In this document: positions 8,289 to 16,470 of the stretch, in pieces | Position numbering within the stretch: position 1 is the stretch's first letter | How the letters are laid out: each line of letters opens with the position of its first letter | Source: Pseudomonas sp. 30_B | GTDB lineage: Bacteria > Pseudomonadota > Gammaproteobacteria > Pseudomonadales > Pseudomonadaceae | Length of the DNA stretch: 64,000 nucleotides | NCBI RefSeq assembly: GCF_017491605.1 | Contig: NZ_JAFGYY010000028.1 | Span: 1 to 64,000 of the forward strand | Reading direction: 5' to 3' | Program-made: the position numbers and the translations under genes | Notes under the pieces: generated by a model | What the model was told of the DNA's origin: nothing | Database searches by the model: none | The model's input: only the letters and a program-made list of their open reading frames with translations

Positions 8289-8519
8289 ACGGGTAGCTCG
8301 CTCAGCAATTTAATCCAGCAAGAGCACAATTTAGTCGATCATCGGCGCTGTGTGCCGGTGATAGCTTTGCTCGGGTGTGGAGTGTTCTGCCGTCTCTCCC
8401 GCAATAAAAGCCGGCTGCTGCCTGAGAGGCGCCGGCATACGACCAAAGGTTGATGGTGGGGGAGCGAACCCCGGCCATACTCGTTGTTCGACCTCGATAA
8501 CAACAAATAAGAGGCTCAG

Positions 8520-10418
8520 ATGATGAACTACCGGCAGTGCCATGACCGCTCCATCGCGGAGCCGTCCGAATTCTGGGCCGAGCAGGCCCGCCGCGTGGCC
8601 TGGTACCGCGCCCCGCAGGACATCCTGCAATCCCTGCCCGACGGCAGTCACCGCTGGTTCGCCGATGGCCGCCTGAACTCCAGCTACCTCGCGCTCGACC
8701 GCCAGATCGAACTCGGTCGCGGCGAGCAGACCGCGCTGATCTACGACTCCCCCGTCACCAACACCCAGCAGCGTTTCACCTACCTGGAACTGCGCGACGA
8801 AGTCGCCCGCCTGGCCGGTGCCCTGCGCGCGCTGGGCGTGGAGCGGGGCGACGGGGTGATCATCTATATGCCGATGGTGCCGCAGGCCGCGATGGCGATG
8901 CTCGCCTGCGCGCGCATCGGCGCCGTGCACTCGGTGGTGTTCGGCGGCTTCGCCCCCTATGAGCTGGCGCTGCGCATCGACGACGCCAAGCCCAAGCTGG
9001 TGCTCACCGCGTCCTGCGGGCTGGAGTTCGACCGGGTCATCGAATACAAGCCGCTGGTGGACAAGGCCCTGGAGCTGGCGCTGCACCAGCCGGCCCATGT
9101 GCTGGTATTGCAGCGTCCGCAGGCGATGGCCGAGCTGTATGCCGGGCGCGACCTGGACTGGCGCGAAACCCTGGCCCACGCCCAGCCGGCGGACCCGGTG
9201 GAGCTGGCCAGCGGCGACCCGCTGTACATCATGTACACCTCCGGCACCACCGGGAAACCCAAGGGCATCGTGCGCGACAACGGTGGTCACGCGGTGGCGC
9301 TGCACTATGCGCTGCCGACCATCTTCGGCCTGCAGCCGGGGGATGTGTGGTGGGGCGTCTCCGACGTCGGCTGGGTGGTCGGCCACTCGCTGATCGTCTA
9401 CGGGCCGCTGATGAACGGCTGCACCACGGTGTTCTACGAGGGCAAGCCGGTGCGTACACCGGACGCCGGCAGCTACTGGCGGGTGATCGAGGAGCACAAG
9501 GTCAACAGCCTGTTCTGCGCGCCCACGGCGATCCGTGCGATCCGCAAGGAAGACCCCCATGGCGAACTGCTCAAGCGCTACGACCTGAGCTCGCTGCGGC
9601 ACCTGTTCCTCGCTGGCGAGAAGCTCGACAGCAGCACCCAGCACTGGCTGGAGGAGCTCACCGGCAAGCCGGTGCACGACCACTGGTGGCAGACCGAGAC
9701 CGGCTGGCCGGTGACCGCGCCCTGCACCGGCCTTGAGGGGCATGACCTGCGCGCCGGCTCCACCAACCGCGCAGTGCCTGGCTATCACGTGCAGGTGGTG
9801 GACGACGAAGGCCGCGTCCTGGGGCCGAACGAGCAGGGCTCCATCGTCATCGCCCTGCCGCTACCGCCCGGCTGTGCACAGACGCTGTGGAACGATCATC
9901 CGCGCTACCTGCAGGCCTACCTGAAGACCTATCCCGGCTACTACCACACCGGTGACGGCGGCTATGTGGACGAGGACGGCTTCGTCTACATCATGGGCCG
10001 CACCGACGACGTGATTAACGTCTCCGGCCACCGCCTCTCCACCGGCGAGATGGAGGAGTTGCTGGCGTTGCACGACGCAGTGGCCGAGTGCGCGGTGCTG
10101 GCCGTGGCGGACAACCTCAAGGGCCATGTGCCGCTCGGCCTGGTGGTGCTCAAGGACGACGCGAAGATCGCCGAAGACGCCCTGCAGCGCGAGCTGGTGG
10201 CGCTGGTGCGCGAGCGTATCGGCGCACTGGCCTGCTTCCAGCGCGCGGTGGTGGTCAAGCGTCTGCCCAAGACCCGTTCCGGCAAGATCCTCCGCGCTGT
10301 GCTGCGCAAGATCGCCGATGGCGAGGAGTACGCGCCGCCATCCACCATCGACGACCCGAGCATCCTCGGCGAGATCGCCGAGCGCCTGGGCGCGGCCGGT
10401 CTGGCCAAGGCGAGCTGA
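8520..10418 (+). CDS. prpE: Propionyl-CoA synthetase (PrpE-type)
   Basis: A 632-residue AMP-forming acyl-CoA synthetase that converts propionate (or other short acids), ATP and CoA to acyl-CoA. Motifs in order: RSIAEPSEFWAEQARRVAWY at the N-terminus typical of PrpE, the P-loop-like YTSGTTGKPKG at about 239-249, the WWQTETGWP motif at about 389-397, and the hinge/C-terminal GRTDDVINVSGHRL and LPKTRSGKILR, whose Lys is the acetylation-sensitive catalytic lysine. AGAGG precedes tandem ATG codons at 8520 and 8523. It is divergent from the AraC regulator and ends before a strong terminator, so it is a single-gene unit. Acetate or isobutyrate could also be substrates. Confidence 0.85.
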   Translation: MMNYRQCHDRSIAEPSEFWAEQARRVAWYRAPQDILQSLPDGSHRWFADGRLNSSYLALDRQIELGRGEQTALIYDSPVTNTQQRFTYLELRDEVARLAGALRALGVERGDGVIIYMPMVPQAAMAMLACARIGAVHSVVFGGFAPYELALRIDDAKPKLVLTASCGLEFDRVIEYKPLVDKALELALHQPAHVLVLQRPQAMAELYAGRDLDWRETLAHAQPADPVELASGDPLYIMYTSGTTGKPKGIVRDNGGHAVALHYALPTIFGLQPGDVWWGVSDVGWVVGHSLIVYGPLMNGCTTVFYEGKPVRTPDAGSYWRVIEEHKVNSLFCAPTAIRAIRKEDPHGELLKRYDLSSLRHLFLAGEKLDSSTQHWLEELTGKPVHDHWWQTETGWPVTAPCTGLEGHDLRAGSTNRAVPGYHVQVVDDEGRVLGPNEQGSIVIALPLPPGCAQTLWNDHPRYLQAYLKTYPGYYHTGDGGYVDEDGFVYIMGRTDDVINVSGHRLSTGEMEELLALHDAVAECAVLAVADNLKGHVPLGLVVLKDDAKIAEDALQRELVALVRERIGALACFQRAVVVKRLPKTRSGKILRAVLRKIADGEEYAPPSTIDDPSILGEIAERLGAAGLAKAS

Positions 10419-10451
10419 TTCCCACGCGCCGGCCATGCCGGCGTCTTTCCA

Positions 10452-10477
10452 GGGCCGCCTTCGGGCGGCCCTTTTTT
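10452..10477 (+). terminator. Rho-independent terminator after prpE
   Basis: GGGCCGCC, a TTCG tetraloop, GGCGGCCC and then six T residues. This is a textbook intrinsic terminator, 34 bases after the prpE stop. Confidence 0.92.
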
Positions 10478-10541
10478 ATTCGCCCTTCTGGATCGAACTG
10501 GGTGATAGCAAGATGCTTCTATACTGGTCGGATAGGCCTCT

Positions 10542-11000
10542 ATGGGTGGTATTGCGGCTATGGTTACGGGCCCCCAGGACATTCTCGACGAAGAAGAGCT
10601 GGAAGCACTGCGGGAAGTCACCGCACCGACTCCGCGCCGGCCCGTGGCGCTGCTGGTTGAAGATGATCCCGAGGTATTGGCGGGGTTGCGCGAGCTGATC
10701 GAATCGGCCGACTTCCATTGCCTGGTCGCCCACAATGCGACCGAAGGGCTGCGCCGGATTCGCCGGGACGAGTCGGACATCGACCTGCTGATCACCGACC
10801 TGCCGATGGAGCGCAAGGGCGCGGGGCTGGAACTGATCCGCGAGCTCAACGTCATCGGCACCTTCCTGCCGATCATTGTCCTTTCCGGCCAGGCCGACAC
10901 CCTCGACCTGATCGAGGCGATGGGGCTGAACGTGCTGGAAGTGATGCTCAAGCCAGTGGACCCGGAGTACTTCCTGCACACGCTGAGTCGTAGCCTGTAG
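10542..11000 (+). CDS. Stand-alone response-regulator receiver protein
   Basis: A 152-residue protein with an acidic 33-residue lead-in and one CheY-like receiver domain (about residues 34-150). The acidic pocket is VEDD at 39-42, the phospho-acceptor is Asp86 in LLITDLPM, the switch Ser is in IVLSG (about 115) and the conserved Lys is in MLKPVD (about 137). No output domain follows, so it acts by protein contact or as a phosphate relay. No histidine kinase is adjacent; prpE lies upstream beyond a terminator. The start at 10542 is uncertain: an in-frame ATG at 10560 would shorten it by six residues. Partner unknown. Confidence 0.82.
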   Translation: MGGIAAMVTGPQDILDEEELEALREVTAPTPRRPVALLVEDDPEVLAGLRELIESADFHCLVAHNATEGLRRIRRDESDIDLLITDLPMERKGAGLELIRELNVIGTFLPIIVLSGQADTLDLIEAMGLNVLEVMLKPVDPEYFLHTLSRSL

Positions 11001-11041
11001 GCGAAACCGTCTTCTGTCGGCGATATACGTGCCTATGCTTT

Positions 11042-11088
11042 CCCCTCACCCCGGCCCTCTCCCTGTGGGAGAGGGCCGGGGTGAGGGG
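11042..11088. repeat. Intergenic palindrome with 22-bp perfect arms
   Basis: CCCCTCACCCCGGCCCTCTC (continuing CC) at 11042-11063 pairs perfectly with 11067-11088 around a TGT loop. This hairpin type is dispersed between genes in many proteobacteria. It lies 41 bases after the receiver gene and may also end transcription, though no T-run follows. Confidence 0.85.
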
Positions 11089-11158
11089 CTGTCGTAGGGG
11101 CGCGCTGGATGTTATGCGCCGTTCCGGGTATTCCGAGCTGGGCCGGGGCGGGCGTCTC

Positions 11159-11236
11159 TGTAGGAGCGAGCTTGCTCGCGAACCGCCCAACACCGACGTG
11201 CCCGGGACTCTGTTCGCGAGCAAGCTCGCTCCTACA
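11159..11236. repeat. REP/BIME-like element, GAGCGAGCTTGCTCGC type
   Basis: Two perfect 25-base arms (11159-11183 and 11212-11236) face each other; each contains its own small palindrome GCGAGC-TT-GCTCGC. This is the common Pseudomonas REP doublet arrangement. It lies between the receiver gene and the 3' end of the metallopeptidase gene. A second, damaged copy occurs at 23168-23262. Confidence 0.88.
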
Positions 11237-11256
11237 AGGTGATTCGGGGTGGCGCG

Positions 11257-12165
11257 TTACAGCGCCTGCGCCTTGAACGTATCGCACTTGCCCGGCGAGC
11301 CGCTTTCGAAGCCCAGCTTGAACCAGCGGACACGCTGCGCCGAGGTGCCGTGGGTGAAGGAGTCGGGCATCACGCTGCCGCGCGCCTGGCGCTGAAGGTG
11401 GTCGTCGCCGATGGCGTTGGCGGCGTTCAGTGCTTCCTCCACGTCGCCCGGTTCCAGCCAGTTCAGGCGCTGCTGGGCGTGGTTGGCCCAGACCCCGGCG
11501 AAGCAGTCGGCCTGCAGTTCCTGGCGTACCGACAGGCCATCGGCGCCCTCCATGCGCGCGCCGCGCTGACGGGCGGCGTTGATCTTGGCGGAAATGCCCA
11601 GCAGGTTCTGTACGTGGTGGCCGACTTCGTGGGCGATCACGTAGGCCTGGGCGAAGTCGCCGGCGGCGGAGAACTTCTGCTCCATCTCGCGGAAGAACCC
11701 GAGGTCGAGATACACGCGGTGATCGCCCGGGCAATAGAAGGGCCCGACCGCCGAGGAGGCGAAGCCGCACGCCGAATTCACCCCGCCGTTGAACAGAATC
11801 AGCTTGGGCTGCTCGTACTGCGCGTTGCTGCGGGCGAAGATTTCGCCCCAGGTGTCCTCGGTGTCGCCCAGGATCGCGCGGACGAACTCTACTTGCGGGT
11901 CGTTCGGGTTGGCCGGCTTGCCCTGCACCGGGCGGCTCGGTGCCTGTTGCGAGACGTCCATCTGGCCGAGCAGCGAGCCGAGGATCTGCATCGGGTCCTG
12001 GCCCATCAGCAGCCCGACCACCACCACAATGGCCACGCCGCCCAGGCTCAGGCCCCGCCCGCCGAGGCGCATGCCGCCGCCACCGCCCATGCCGCCTGCT
12101 CCATCATCAGAGCCATCGCGGGCATCCACTACGTTGTCGCTGCGTCGTCCTTTGCGCCAGAGCAT
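11257..12165 (-). CDS. Neutral zinc metallopeptidase (YpfJ family)
   Basis: A 302-residue membrane-anchored protein. The N-terminus is a Gly-rich basic stretch followed by one membrane segment (GGVAIVVVVGLLMG, about residues 42-56). The zinc-binding HEVGHH lies at 179-184, within AYVIAHEVGHHVQNLLG, and a second motif QADCFAGVWA follows at about 218. These are the marks of the YpfJ/neutral zinc metallopeptidase family, whose substrate is not established. The MLWRKGRRSDNV start is typical of the family. It is transcribed alone, tail-on to a REP element. Confidence 0.88.
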   Translation of the reverse strand: MLWRKGRRSDNVVDARDGSDDGAGGMGGGGGMRLGGRGLSLGGVAIVVVVGLLMGQDPMQILGSLLGQMDVSQQAPSRPVQGKPANPNDPQVEFVRAILGDTEDTWGEIFARSNAQYEQPKLILFNGGVNSACGFASSAVGPFYCPGDHRVYLDLGFFREMEQKFSAAGDFAQAYVIAHEVGHHVQNLLGISAKINAARQRGARMEGADGLSVRQELQADCFAGVWANHAQQRLNWLEPGDVEEALNAANAIGDDHLQRQARGSVMPDSFTHGTSAQRVRWFKLGFESGSPGKCDTFKAQAL

Positions 12166-12380
12166 GGCGGCATCTCCATCGAACAGGTGGGTTCAGTGTC
12201 GTCGCGGGTGGAGCTGGCCGCCAGCCCGGTCGTCAGGCGAAGCCCGGCCCGGACTCTGCCCTGCGGAATATCCGGCGCGCGTCGGTCAGCATGGATGCCT
12301 GGACGCCATGGCCGATAATCGCATGCGAGCGGACGCGGAGAGTACGGGAAGATTGCTATCCCAGGTGGTCTGTCACGATG

Positions 12381-13622
12381 TCAGGTGGTAGTCCGCCGGT
12401 GAGTGGCACTGGGGTTACCGAGCAGCAAGCTGAGCAGGGGCCCGGTCATCGACGTGGTGAGAAGAGCCATTATCAGCAGTATGGTGAACATTTCAGGGCC
12501 GATCAGGCCCGCATCCAGTCCGACCTTCATTACGATCAGCTCCATCAGGCCACGGGCATTCATCAGCGAGCCCACGGCGAAGCACTCCCTCCAGCACAGT
12601 CCGCTGGCCCGTGCGCCGGCGGCGGAGCCCAGTACCTTGCCGGCAGCGGCGACCACAATCACCAGCGACAACGCTCCGAGGTTCGTGGCAGTAAAGGCCT
12701 TGGCGGTCGTGCTCAGGCCTGCTAGGGCGAAGAACACCGGCATCAGCACTATCAGCGCCGGATATTCGAAGCGCTCGACCAGAACTTTCAGGAGGCGGTC
12801 GTCCCTGGGCAGGCTGGCTCCGAACAGGAAGGCACCGAACACCGCATGGATACCCAGCCACTGGCTCAGGGCCGCGCAACCAATGGCCCCGGCGGACAAG
12901 GCTGAGAGCACCAGCAAATCCGTGGGGCCACCGGCGGTCCAGTTGTGCAGCAAGCGGGCAATGGCGGGCTTGAGCAGACCCCAGGTCAGGCCCACCAGGG
13001 CCAGCATTCCCAGCGTGGACTTGAGTATCGCGGCGGAACCGCTCTGGTTGGTGAGCGTAACCACCACCGCGAGCAGAATCCAGGCGACCACGTCGGCGAT
13101 GGCGGCCGAGGCCATCGACAGCCGTCCCAGTGTGCTCTGTGTCATGCCGCGCTCTTTCAGGATGCGGGCCAGGACTGGAAAGGCGGTGATCGACAGGGCG
13201 GCGGCCATGAATAACGCAAAGGACCAGAAGCTCACGCTCGCCGGTGCCAGGCCGGGGTGCAGGGCGAGGGAGGCAGCCAGCCCCAGGACCATCGGCGCTG
13301 CCACGCTCAGCATGGCCACTATGCCGGCAGAGCGCAGTTGTGCGCGAACGCCGTCCGGCGCGCGTAGTTCCGCGCCGACCACGAACATGAACAGGACCAG
13401 GCCCAATTGCGACAGCGCTGACAGCGCCGGCAAGGACTGTGGTTCGAACAACAGTGCGTGGAATTGCGGAAACAGTGCACCCAGCACTATGGGCCCCAGT
13501 ACGATGCCCGCGGCCATCTCACCTATCACGGTGGGTTGGCCCACGGCGCGTAGCGCCAAGCCGAAAATACGAGAGACCGCCAGAATCACCAGAAGCTGCA
13601 GCAGAAACGGAGTATGAGACAT
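12381..13622 (-). CDS. Cation:proton antiporter (CPA2 / NhaP-KefB-like)
   Basis: A 413-residue integral membrane protein with about twelve hydrophobic segments and no cytoplasmic TrkA domain. GQPTVIGEMAAGIVLGP near the N-terminus is the signature of the Na+/H+ and K+/H+ exchanger family, and the core helix contains ASAAIADVVAWILLAVV with the buried Asp expected to carry ions. It exchanges a monovalent cation for protons across the inner membrane. I chose MSHTPFLLQL at 13622; an in-frame ATG at 13643 adds seven residues, and neither has a strong ribosome site. It is downstream of, and co-directional with, the halogenase gene, 97 bases away; a functional link is not evident. Confidence 0.85.
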   Translation of the reverse strand: MSHTPFLLQLLVILAVSRIFGLALRAVGQPTVIGEMAAGIVLGPIVLGALFPQFHALLFEPQSLPALSALSQLGLVLFMFVVGAELRAPDGVRAQLRSAGIVAMLSVAAPMVLGLAASLALHPGLAPASVSFWSFALFMAAALSITAFPVLARILKERGMTQSTLGRLSMASAAIADVVAWILLAVVVTLTNQSGSAAILKSTLGMLALVGLTWGLLKPAIARLLHNWTAGGPTDLLVLSALSAGAIGCAALSQWLGIHAVFGAFLFGASLPRDDRLLKVLVERFEYPALIVLMPVFFALAGLSTTAKAFTATNLGALSLVIVVAAAGKVLGSAAGARASGLCWRECFAVGSLMNARGLMELIVMKVGLDAGLIGPEMFTILLIMALLTTSMTGPLLSLLLGNPSATHRRTTT

Positions 13623-13731
13623 ATCACCGACCCAGAATGGCATCGCCGACCGGCCCGGCGATGTCGCATGAATGGCAAGTTATGCCGTCTGCCCGTTGCG
13701 GGGATTTGCTTCGGACAGGCGCTGCATGGCT

Positions 13732-13748
13732 AGCCTTGGCTCAAGGCT
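13732..13748 (-). terminator. Small hairpin overlapping the halogenase stop codon
   Basis: AGCCTTG and CAAGGCT pair around a GCT loop across the stop codon of the halogenase. No T-run follows, so any terminator activity is doubtful. Confidence 0.3.
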
Positions 13749-15294
13749 GAGGGGCCTGAGCCTGTTCAGCGGTGGCCGTATAGCCTTCGGCGGTCATGCG
13801 CCGGTCCACCTGGATGAGGAACTCGCCGATCTGCTGCCGCTTCTCCGTCGACAGCGGCACCAGGTCCGCCGCGGTGGCTTCGCGGGTCAGAACTCCCAGA
13901 GGGGCCGCCACGGACATCCAACTGGTCGGCCCGAACAGGCTGAAAGTGCCGCCTCTGTAGGGTTCGAGATCCATTTCCCGCGGCGGGCGAAGCTTGAAGG
14001 TCCGCTTGAGTTCGGCGTAGCTGGCTGGTGCCGGCGCGCTGCTTGCCGCTCTCCAGAACGCGGTGTCCTGGCGGGGCGTATCGTAGTGGAGGAAGAGGAA
14101 GTCGCGGATACCGTCCCAGTGCCGGGTGATGTCACGGTTGAATTCATCCACCAACTGCTGCGGAATAATGCCGTCGCTGCAACTGACCAACTGATTGAAG
14201 CGGGCGAGCTGGACCAGTGTCTGCCCGATCGAGGTGGCTTCCAGTGGCTCCACGAAGCCGGAAGATAAGCCGACCGCCATGACGTTGCCGATCCAGACTT
14301 TTTCGAAATGGCCAGGCGAGAAGCTGAAGTGGTTGACCGGCTCGATCTCCATGCCCCAGTACTTTTGGGCCTCGAGCAGAGCACCCTCCCTGTCGGTGTG
14401 CTGGTTGCTGTAGACATAGCCGACACCGAGTCTTTCCTGAGTGGGGATGCTCCACATCCAGCCATTTTTCATGGCGATCGCGCGGGTGACCAGTGAGGGG
14501 TTGGCGGTCTGCGCGGGAATGAAGAATGGCAGCGCCTCATTCAGCAACAGATGTTCGGAGTAGGACCGCCAGGGGGCATTCAGGGCCTTTTCGATGATCA
14601 GACGCCGCAGGCCGGAGGCATCGATTACGAAGTCGACGGCGATTTCTCCGTCTGCCAGGATCAGGTCGGTGACGTGCCGGCGCTCGTTCAAGCGTACGGA
14701 GTTGACCTGTGCGTTGATGCGCTTCACGCCGCGCTTCACGGCAACCTCACGTAGGTAGGCGGCCAGTTTTCTCGCATCGAAGTGGAAGGCCATCGGCGGG
14801 ACCGAGTACTGCTTCAGTTGCTCCTGCAGATAGGCTTCCGCTTGCTCCTGACTGGCACCTTCACGGTACAGGCGCCAGACATCCGGGAAATGATCCAGCG
14901 GCAGATTCTGGTTGATCAGGATGGATGCCAGCGGATAACTGCCGTTGGGTTCGATCCAAGAGTTCAGGTCCACGCCTTGACTGAGGAATGCGAAAGGATG
15001 GAGGAAAACATCGTCCTTTGCACCGGTTCGCCAGCCTTCCAGGGAGAGCCCCAGTTTGTAGGTCGAGCGTGTTTCACGCATGAATTCGGCGCGATCGATT
15101 TGGTAGCGGTCAAGCGCGCGATTGAAGTTGGGCAGGCTGCCTTCGCCTGCGCCGATGATTCCTAATGTCTCGGACTCGACCAGTACGATCTCGACTTTGT
15201 CGAGAAATAGCTTTCTGAGTTCAAGGGCGGCGAACCAGCCGGCGCTTCCGCCGCCAACGACAGCGACTCGACGGCAATTGGATAGATTCAACAT
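13741..15294 (-). CDS. Flavin-dependent halogenase (tryptophan halogenase family)
   Basis: A 517-residue FADH2-dependent halogenase-family enzyme. The FAD-binding GGGSAGW is at 14-20. Lys80 (STYKLGLSLEGW) matches the lysine that carries the hypohalous species in PrnA/RebH. The family signature GWMWSIP is at 278-284. FVEPLEATS at 347-355 contains Glu352, corresponding to the catalytic Glu of PrnA, with the chloride-contact backbone next to it. Both catalytic residues are thus present, so an active halogenase is likely. AGGAAACG precedes the ATG. No flavin reductase, NRPS/PKS or pyrrolnitrin gene adjoins it; reduced flavin must come from elsewhere. The substrate is unknown and need not be free tryptophan. 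Confidence 0.88.
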   Translation of the reverse strand: MLNLSNCRRVAVVGGGSAGWFAALELRKLFLDKVEIVLVESETLGIIGAGEGSLPNFNRALDRYQIDRAEFMRETRSTYKLGLSLEGWRTGAKDDVFLHPFAFLSQGVDLNSWIEPNGSYPLASILINQNLPLDHFPDVWRLYREGASQEQAEAYLQEQLKQYSVPPMAFHFDARKLAAYLREVAVKRGVKRINAQVNSVRLNERRHVTDLILADGEIAVDFVIDASGLRRLIIEKALNAPWRSYSEHLLLNEALPFFIPAQTANPSLVTRAIAMKNGWMWSIPTQERLGVGYVYSNQHTDREGALLEAQKYWGMEIEPVNHFSFSPGHFEKVWIGNVMAVGLSSGFVEPLEATSIGQTLVQLARFNQLVSCSDGIIPQQLVDEFNRDITRHWDGIRDFLFLHYDTPRQDTAFWRAASSAPAPASYAELKRTFKLRPPREMDLEPYRGGTFSLFGPTSWMSVAAPLGVLTREATAADLVPLSTEKRQQIGEFLIQVDRRMTAEGYTATAEQAQAPQP

Positions 15295-15437
15295 GATCGT
15301 TTCCTGGATGTCTGCGGGGCAGGAGTCCTGTGCGGTGCTCCTTTTGAGGCTTGCAATTATCCGGAGTTGATCGGAATAACGATGGCGGATATTTCTCGGG
15401 GAGCTGTAGTCAGAACCTGATTTTTACAGGGTTGCGG

Positions 15438-16298
15438 TCAAGCGAAGCGGTGCAGCAGCTCGGCGCGGGCGAGCAACTGGACGTCACCGCCGACGCGGAC
15501 CTCGTCGTCCTGGCCGACCTGCACGTCGAGCCGGCTGGGGCGGCCGACGAAGCGGCCCTGGGCCAGGTGGAACGGCTCGCCGCGGCGCGCCTTGCCCAGC
15601 TCCACCAGGTAGGCGGCGACGGGGCCGGCGGCGCTACCGGTGGCGACGTCCTCGATGATTCCAGCGCCGTCCCAGGTGCGGCCCTCGCGATTATCCACGT
15701 CCAGCACGAACACGAAGGCAGCGTTGAGTTTTGCCAGCTCGGCCGTGAGGTCCGTGCGCTGGCGCACGCGGCCCAGGGCTTCGCCGCGTACCGGCAGCAG
15801 CAGGTAGGGCAGGCCGGTGCTGACCACGGCGGCGGGGTAGTCGGCGAGGTCGGCGGCGGTCAGCGAGAAGGCCTCGGCGAACCAGCGGCGCGCGTCGTCG
15901 TCCAGCACCGTGCCGAAGTCGGCGGCGCCCTGGTTCATCTCGGCGTGGAAGCCCACGCCACGACGGCGGGTGGCGACCTTCACCGCCTTGGCCGGCAGCT
16001 CCAGCGTCCAGAGTTCTTCCTCGCCGCGCTGGTGCAGGTGATGCAGCAGCGCGGCGGCGCCCAGCACCGGGTGGCCGGCGAAGGGCAGTTCCTCGTCGAC
16101 GGTGAAGATGCGCGCGGAGTAGGTGTCCAGCGAGGCGGACGGGAACAGGAAGATCGACTCGAACTGGCGCAGCTCCTGGGTCAGCGCCTGCAGGGTCTGG
16201 GTGGGGATGCCCCGGGCATCGGGGAATACCGCCAGGCCATTGCCGGTGAGCGGTTGGTCGGCGAAGACGTCGAGCTGCCAATACTGTTGCGTGGACAT
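15438..16298 (-). CDS. PhzF-family isomerase/epimerase-like protein
   Basis: A 286-residue member of the PhzF/diaminopimelate-epimerase fold family. The N-terminal DVFADQPLTGNGLAVF and the FESIFLF stretch with Glu47 match the active-site region where PhzF's catalytic glutamate sits; FAGHPVLGAA and DVATGSAAGPVAAYL are the two family loops. In phenazine producers PhzF isomerises DHHA, but most genomic homologues stand alone with unknown substrates. The usual GNP after the first strand is GNG here. It is upstream of and co-directional with the halogenase, 143 bases away; a shared pathway is possible but unproven. Confidence 0.85.
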   Translation of the reverse strand: MSTQQYWQLDVFADQPLTGNGLAVFPDARGIPTQTLQALTQELRQFESIFLFPSASLDTYSARIFTVDEELPFAGHPVLGAAALLHHLHQRGEEELWTLELPAKAVKVATRRRGVGFHAEMNQGAADFGTVLDDDARRWFAEAFSLTAADLADYPAAVVSTGLPYLLLPVRGEALGRVRQRTDLTAELAKLNAAFVFVLDVDNREGRTWDGAGIIEDVATGSAAGPVAAYLVELGKARRGEPFHLAQGRFVGRPSRLDVQVGQDDEVRVGGDVQLLARAELLHRFA

Positions 16299-16470
16299 GG
16301 GCCTCCAAATGCCGCCCTTGAGCGGCGCAAAGAAAAACTCGACAGCCAGCCTAGCGAGCTATATGTTCGCCGACAAGAAAGCGCTGGTCACAATGCCTCG
16401 CTTTCCAGGCCACCGCAGTGGCCGGCGTCGCTCGGACGGTTCCGGGCGCCTACGTTAACCCGAGGACACC

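Noticed and set aside
13741..16298. A phenazine or pyrrolnitrin biosynthesis cluster
   Set aside because: Only a halogenase and a generic PhzF-fold protein are present; no phzA-E, prnB-D or carrier/synthetase genes are nearby.
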